Shown here piece after piece: positions 61,760 through 64,000 of a DNA stretch of 64,000 nt (position 1 is the stretch's first letter; the number at the start of each line of letters is the position of its first letter). The notes under the pieces were generated by a model. That model saw only the letters and a list, made by a program, of their open reading frames with translations, searched no databases and was not told the origin of the DNA. The position numbers and the translations under genes were made by a program. Source of the DNA: Entomospira nematocerorum (GTDB lineage Bacteria > Spirochaetota > Spirochaetia > WRBN01); contig NZ_CP118168.1 of assembly GCF_028748105.1 (NCBI RefSeq), positions 1,054,001 to 1,118,000 of the forward strand, given 5' to 3'.

Positions 61760-62620
61760 ATGCGGATTAGACGAGTTTTGCTGGCAAGATATCGGGTGCG
61801 ATTGATCTTACCAAGACTCCTGATATGTTCATTGATCGGATTATTAGCTTGCCAACGTCCAGAAACTGGGTCTATAGATATCATCGGCTCCACTACGGTA
61901 ACCCCCCTTATGGAACATCTCGTCGCTGTATATAGCGAAACTCATGAACAGCGTTTTCTCATACAATCACTCGGATCTACTACTGGAATTAATGCTGTTC
62001 GAGATGGACAAACGCCTATTGGCATGAGTTCAAGGAAATTAACACAAGAGGAAATGGATGCAGGTGTTGTGGCTTATCATATTGCAACAGAAGCACTTGC
62101 TGTTGCTGTTAATATTCACAATCCTATTAATAATTTATCTCAAGATCAGTTGATTTCAATTTTTAGCGGGCAGACAAGAAATTGGAATGATGTTGGTGGC
62201 GTTGAACGACCTATTGTTGTTGTTAGCCGAGAGGCAGGTTCTGGTGCACGGACGACATTTGAATCTTTAATGCACCTTGTTCGTAATAAGGAGAGTCTTA
62301 TCGATAGTGCACCGCTATTGATTATTGGTGATGGTACGGGGCAGGTGCGAGCTAATGTGGCTAGCCGGTTTGAATCGATAGGCTATATGTCTTTAACTGT
62401 TATTGATAATATAAATGTGAAGAGTATTTCCATTGATGACGTTGCTCCTTCTGCTGAAAATATACAAAATGGTCAATATACCTTGCAAGAGCCACTTTTT
62501 TTACTCCTTAGAGAAGGAGAAAGTGGTGCATCCAAGGATTTTGTCGATTGGGTTCTTTCGCCTGAAGGACAAAATGAGGTCTCTCGCTTTGGTTCAATTA
62601 CGGTATTACATCATGAATAG
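61760..62620 (+). CDS. pstS: Phosphate-binding lipoprotein PstS
   Basis: The 286-residue protein has a basic N-terminus and a lipoprotein signal (LICSLIGLLACQRPE). It then shows IDIIGSTTVTPLMEHL, SLGSTTGINAVRDGQTPIGMSSRKL and VVVSREAGSGARTTFESLM, the phosphate-binding segments of PstS (Ser/Thr of GSTT and the Arg-x-x-GSG loop). It delivers phosphate to PstCA, encoded next with a 9-base gap. GAGAGGGGATA precedes the ATG. No PHO-box is evident. Confidence 0.92.
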   Translation: MRIRRVLLARYRVRLILPRLLICSLIGLLACQRPETGSIDIIGSTTVTPLMEHLVAVYSETHEQRFLIQSLGSTTGINAVRDGQTPIGMSSRKLTQEEMDAGVVAYHIATEALAVAVNIHNPINNLSQDQLISIFSGQTRNWNDVGGVERPIVVVSREAGSGARTTFESLMHLVRNKESLIDSAPLLIIGDGTGQVRANVASRFESIGYMSLTVIDNINVKSISIDDVAPSAENIQNGQYTLQEPLFLLLREGESGASKDFVDWVLSPEGQNEVSRFGSITVLHHE

Positions 62621-62629
62621 GGTAGATAT

Positions 62630-63481
62630 GTGCACAAGATTTTAGAGCCGATTATAACCTTTTTGTTTAAAATTGCAGCCGCAATAGTATTTTTAGCACT
62701 AGTTGGTGTTATTTATGCGATGGTCAGTGAAGGTTTTCCTGGGTTACGGGAGATAGGAGTATGGAACTTCCTTAGTGGTACAAAGTGGCAACCAACAAAT
62801 CATGTATATGGCATTCTACCTATGATTTTTGCTAGCTTAGGTGTGACCTTTGGCGCTATTTTACTTGGTGTTCCAACTGGATTACTTGTGGCTATCTTTA
62901 TTAATGAAATTTTGGCAAGACGTTTTCGTGTTTACTTAATTGGACTCATTAATTTAATGGCTGCTATTCCCAGTGTTGTTTATGGATTTTGGGGGGTTGC
63001 AGTTATTGTACCCTATATTGCTAGGATACAACTTCCGGGGAATAGTATGCTTGCCGCGATTTTAGTAGTTTCTTTGATGATATTGCCAACGATGATCTCC
63101 TTGACATTGAATGGACTTCGTAGTGTTTCTGCTGATGAAAAGGCAGCAAGCTTGGCACTGGGTGAAAGCCGCATGTTAACTGTTTGGCGAGTTTGTATCC
63201 CTCGTATTCGTGTAACACTACAGGCTGCTGTTATTTTAGCTTTTGGTCGTGCCATTGGTGAGGCTACGGCTGTTGTTCTTGTTGCTGGGAATCATGTACA
63301 AATTCCTCGATCAGTCTTTAGCTCTGTTCGTACATTAACCGCGAATACCGTAATGGAGATGGGGTATGCAACAGGGTTGCATCGGCAAGCACTGATGGCG
63401 ACAGGACTTGTTCTCTTTATCTTTATCATTTTGGTTAATATATTGTTAAGTATGCTTATGCATGTTAAAAAGGAGAAGTAA
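62630..63481 (+). CDS. pstC: Phosphate ABC transporter permease PstC
   Basis: The 283-residue permease has six helices and the motifs FLSGTKWQPTNHVYGILPMIFASL and ALALGESRMLTVWRVCIPRI, the EAA loop of PstC. The GTG start is the only one in frame; an overlapping ATG is in another frame. It forms the pore together with PstA. The next gene begins 3 bases after its stop. Confidence 0.93.
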   Translation: MHKILEPIITFLFKIAAAIVFLALVGVIYAMVSEGFPGLREIGVWNFLSGTKWQPTNHVYGILPMIFASLGVTFGAILLGVPTGLLVAIFINEILARRFRVYLIGLINLMAAIPSVVYGFWGVAVIVPYIARIQLPGNSMLAAILVVSLMILPTMISLTLNGLRSVSADEKAASLALGESRMLTVWRVCIPRIRVTLQAAVILAFGRAIGEATAVVLVAGNHVQIPRSVFSSVRTLTANTVMEMGYATGLHRQALMATGLVLFIFIILVNILLSMLMHVKKEK

Positions 63482-63484
63482 GAC

Positions 63485-64000
63485 GTGATACCTATCAGGA
63501 AAAAGCTATGGATAGGATTTTTATATCTATTGGTGATTTTAGCTGTGCTCCTTGTGATTGGCGTGTTAGGATTAATCTTTTTTGATATTATTTCAAAAGG
63601 GATACAGGGTGTTAATCGCGTCTTTATTGTTAATACAATTCCTATTCTTTGGAATACATTACAGTTAATCTTTTTTACTTTTCTTTTTAGTGTGCCCATC
63701 GCGTTAATGGCAGTTCTATACCTAGTGGAGTATGCAAAAGCAGAGTGGTTTGTTAAGCTCGTGCGATTTGCTTCTGGTATTTTAGCCGGAGTTCCTTCTA
63801 TTATTTATGGATTAGTGGGTATGGGTCTTTTTGTGCGTATGTTTGGATTAGGTCTGTCATTGTATGCAGGTGCTTTAACAGTCGGTTTATTGATTTTACC
63901 AATGCTCATTCGTGCATTTGAGGATGCTATCCGTGCGGTTCCGTCCACGTATAAGAGTGCTGCTTTAAGTTTGGGTGCCAGTCAATTGCGCGCACTGTTT
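63485..64000 (+). CDS. pstA: Phosphate ABC transporter permease PstA (partial)
   Basis: The GTG at 63485 has AAGGAG within the end of pstC. The frame stays open to the window edge (172 codons). It reads IPILWNTLQLIFFTFLFSVPIALMAVLYLVEYAKAE, then ILAGVPSIIYGLVGMGLFV and an EAA loop RAVPSTYKSAALSLGASQLRALF, which is PstA. The C-terminus is beyond the window. pstB is expected to follow. Confidence 0.92.
   Translation, partial: MIPIRKKLWIGFLYLLVILAVLLVIGVLGLIFFDIISKGIQGVNRVFIVNTIPILWNTLQLIFFTFLFSVPIALMAVLYLVEYAKAEWFVKLVRFASGILAGVPSIIYGLVGMGLFVRMFGLGLSLYAGALTVGLLILPMLIRAFEDAIRAVPSTYKSAALSLGASQLRALF

Overview
The window looks like chromosomal DNA of a low-G+C spirochaete. Pointers are a SPASM-type radical SAM protein of the spiro-SPASM kind, a PnrA/TmpC-like lipoprotein, a flagellar rod protein, a bactofilin, many lipoproteins with loose spirochaete-style lipoboxes, and many TPR and M23 proteins. 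The genus cannot be fixed from the sequence alone.

Layout. 0-9.5 kb: end of a nucleotidyltransferase-like gene, bactofilin, TPR protein, a radical SAM/glycosyltransferase-like pair, a TraB protein, an Nmad2 protein joined to a nucleoside-type lipoprotein, flgG, and two secreted proteins of unknown role. 9.5-14.9 kb: a complete five-gene oligopeptide-type ABC importer operon. 15-17.9 kb: small hypotheticals, a CPBP protease, a zinc-finger/HNH-like protein and a TM2 protein. 18-23 kb: four tandem lipoprotein genes. Three share a C-terminal domain behind a stalk that differs in each gene; the fourth keeps only repeats. A perfect 54-bp inverted repeat lies in the predicted leader of that fourth gene. 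23-28 kb: Dps, a second HNH-like zinc protein, an XRE repressor with its operator inside a consensus promoter, two overlapping small HTH genes, a coiled-coil membrane protein, and outer-membrane-barrel-like proteins.

28.7-36.7 kb is an accessory region: a GNA1-like acetyltransferase, a type IIG restriction-modification enzyme flanked by two decayed genes (one HEPN-like), a lipoprotein and an orphan membrane protein. tmRNA (ssrA) follows at 36.7-37.1 kb. 38-49 kb is a run of nine minus-strand genes that all overlap: M23 peptidase, MscS channel, propeller-like lipoprotein, single-TM protein, MoxR ATPase, DUF58, transglutaminase, TPR protein and 5-formyl-THF cyclo-ligase. It is preceded by a LysM-M23 peptidase and CorA. 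This suggests a cell-envelope assembly and maintenance operon.

51-64 kb holds a predicted 19-residue hydrophobic peptide gene with its own promoter, ribosome-binding site and terminator. It is followed by a DcuC-like carrier, two tandem patatin-like lipases, a methionine importer with two binding lipoproteins, an alpha-glucoside-type PTS EIICB, thymidine kinase and the start of the pst phosphate importer operon.

The most interesting leads are the variable-stalk lipoprotein cluster with its leader hairpin, the repressor/HTH/membrane-protein module at 24.3-25.7 kb, the hydrophobic micro-peptide at 51.28 kb, and the decaying defence island around the type IIG enzyme. No database search was possible; family names rest on recognised motifs.
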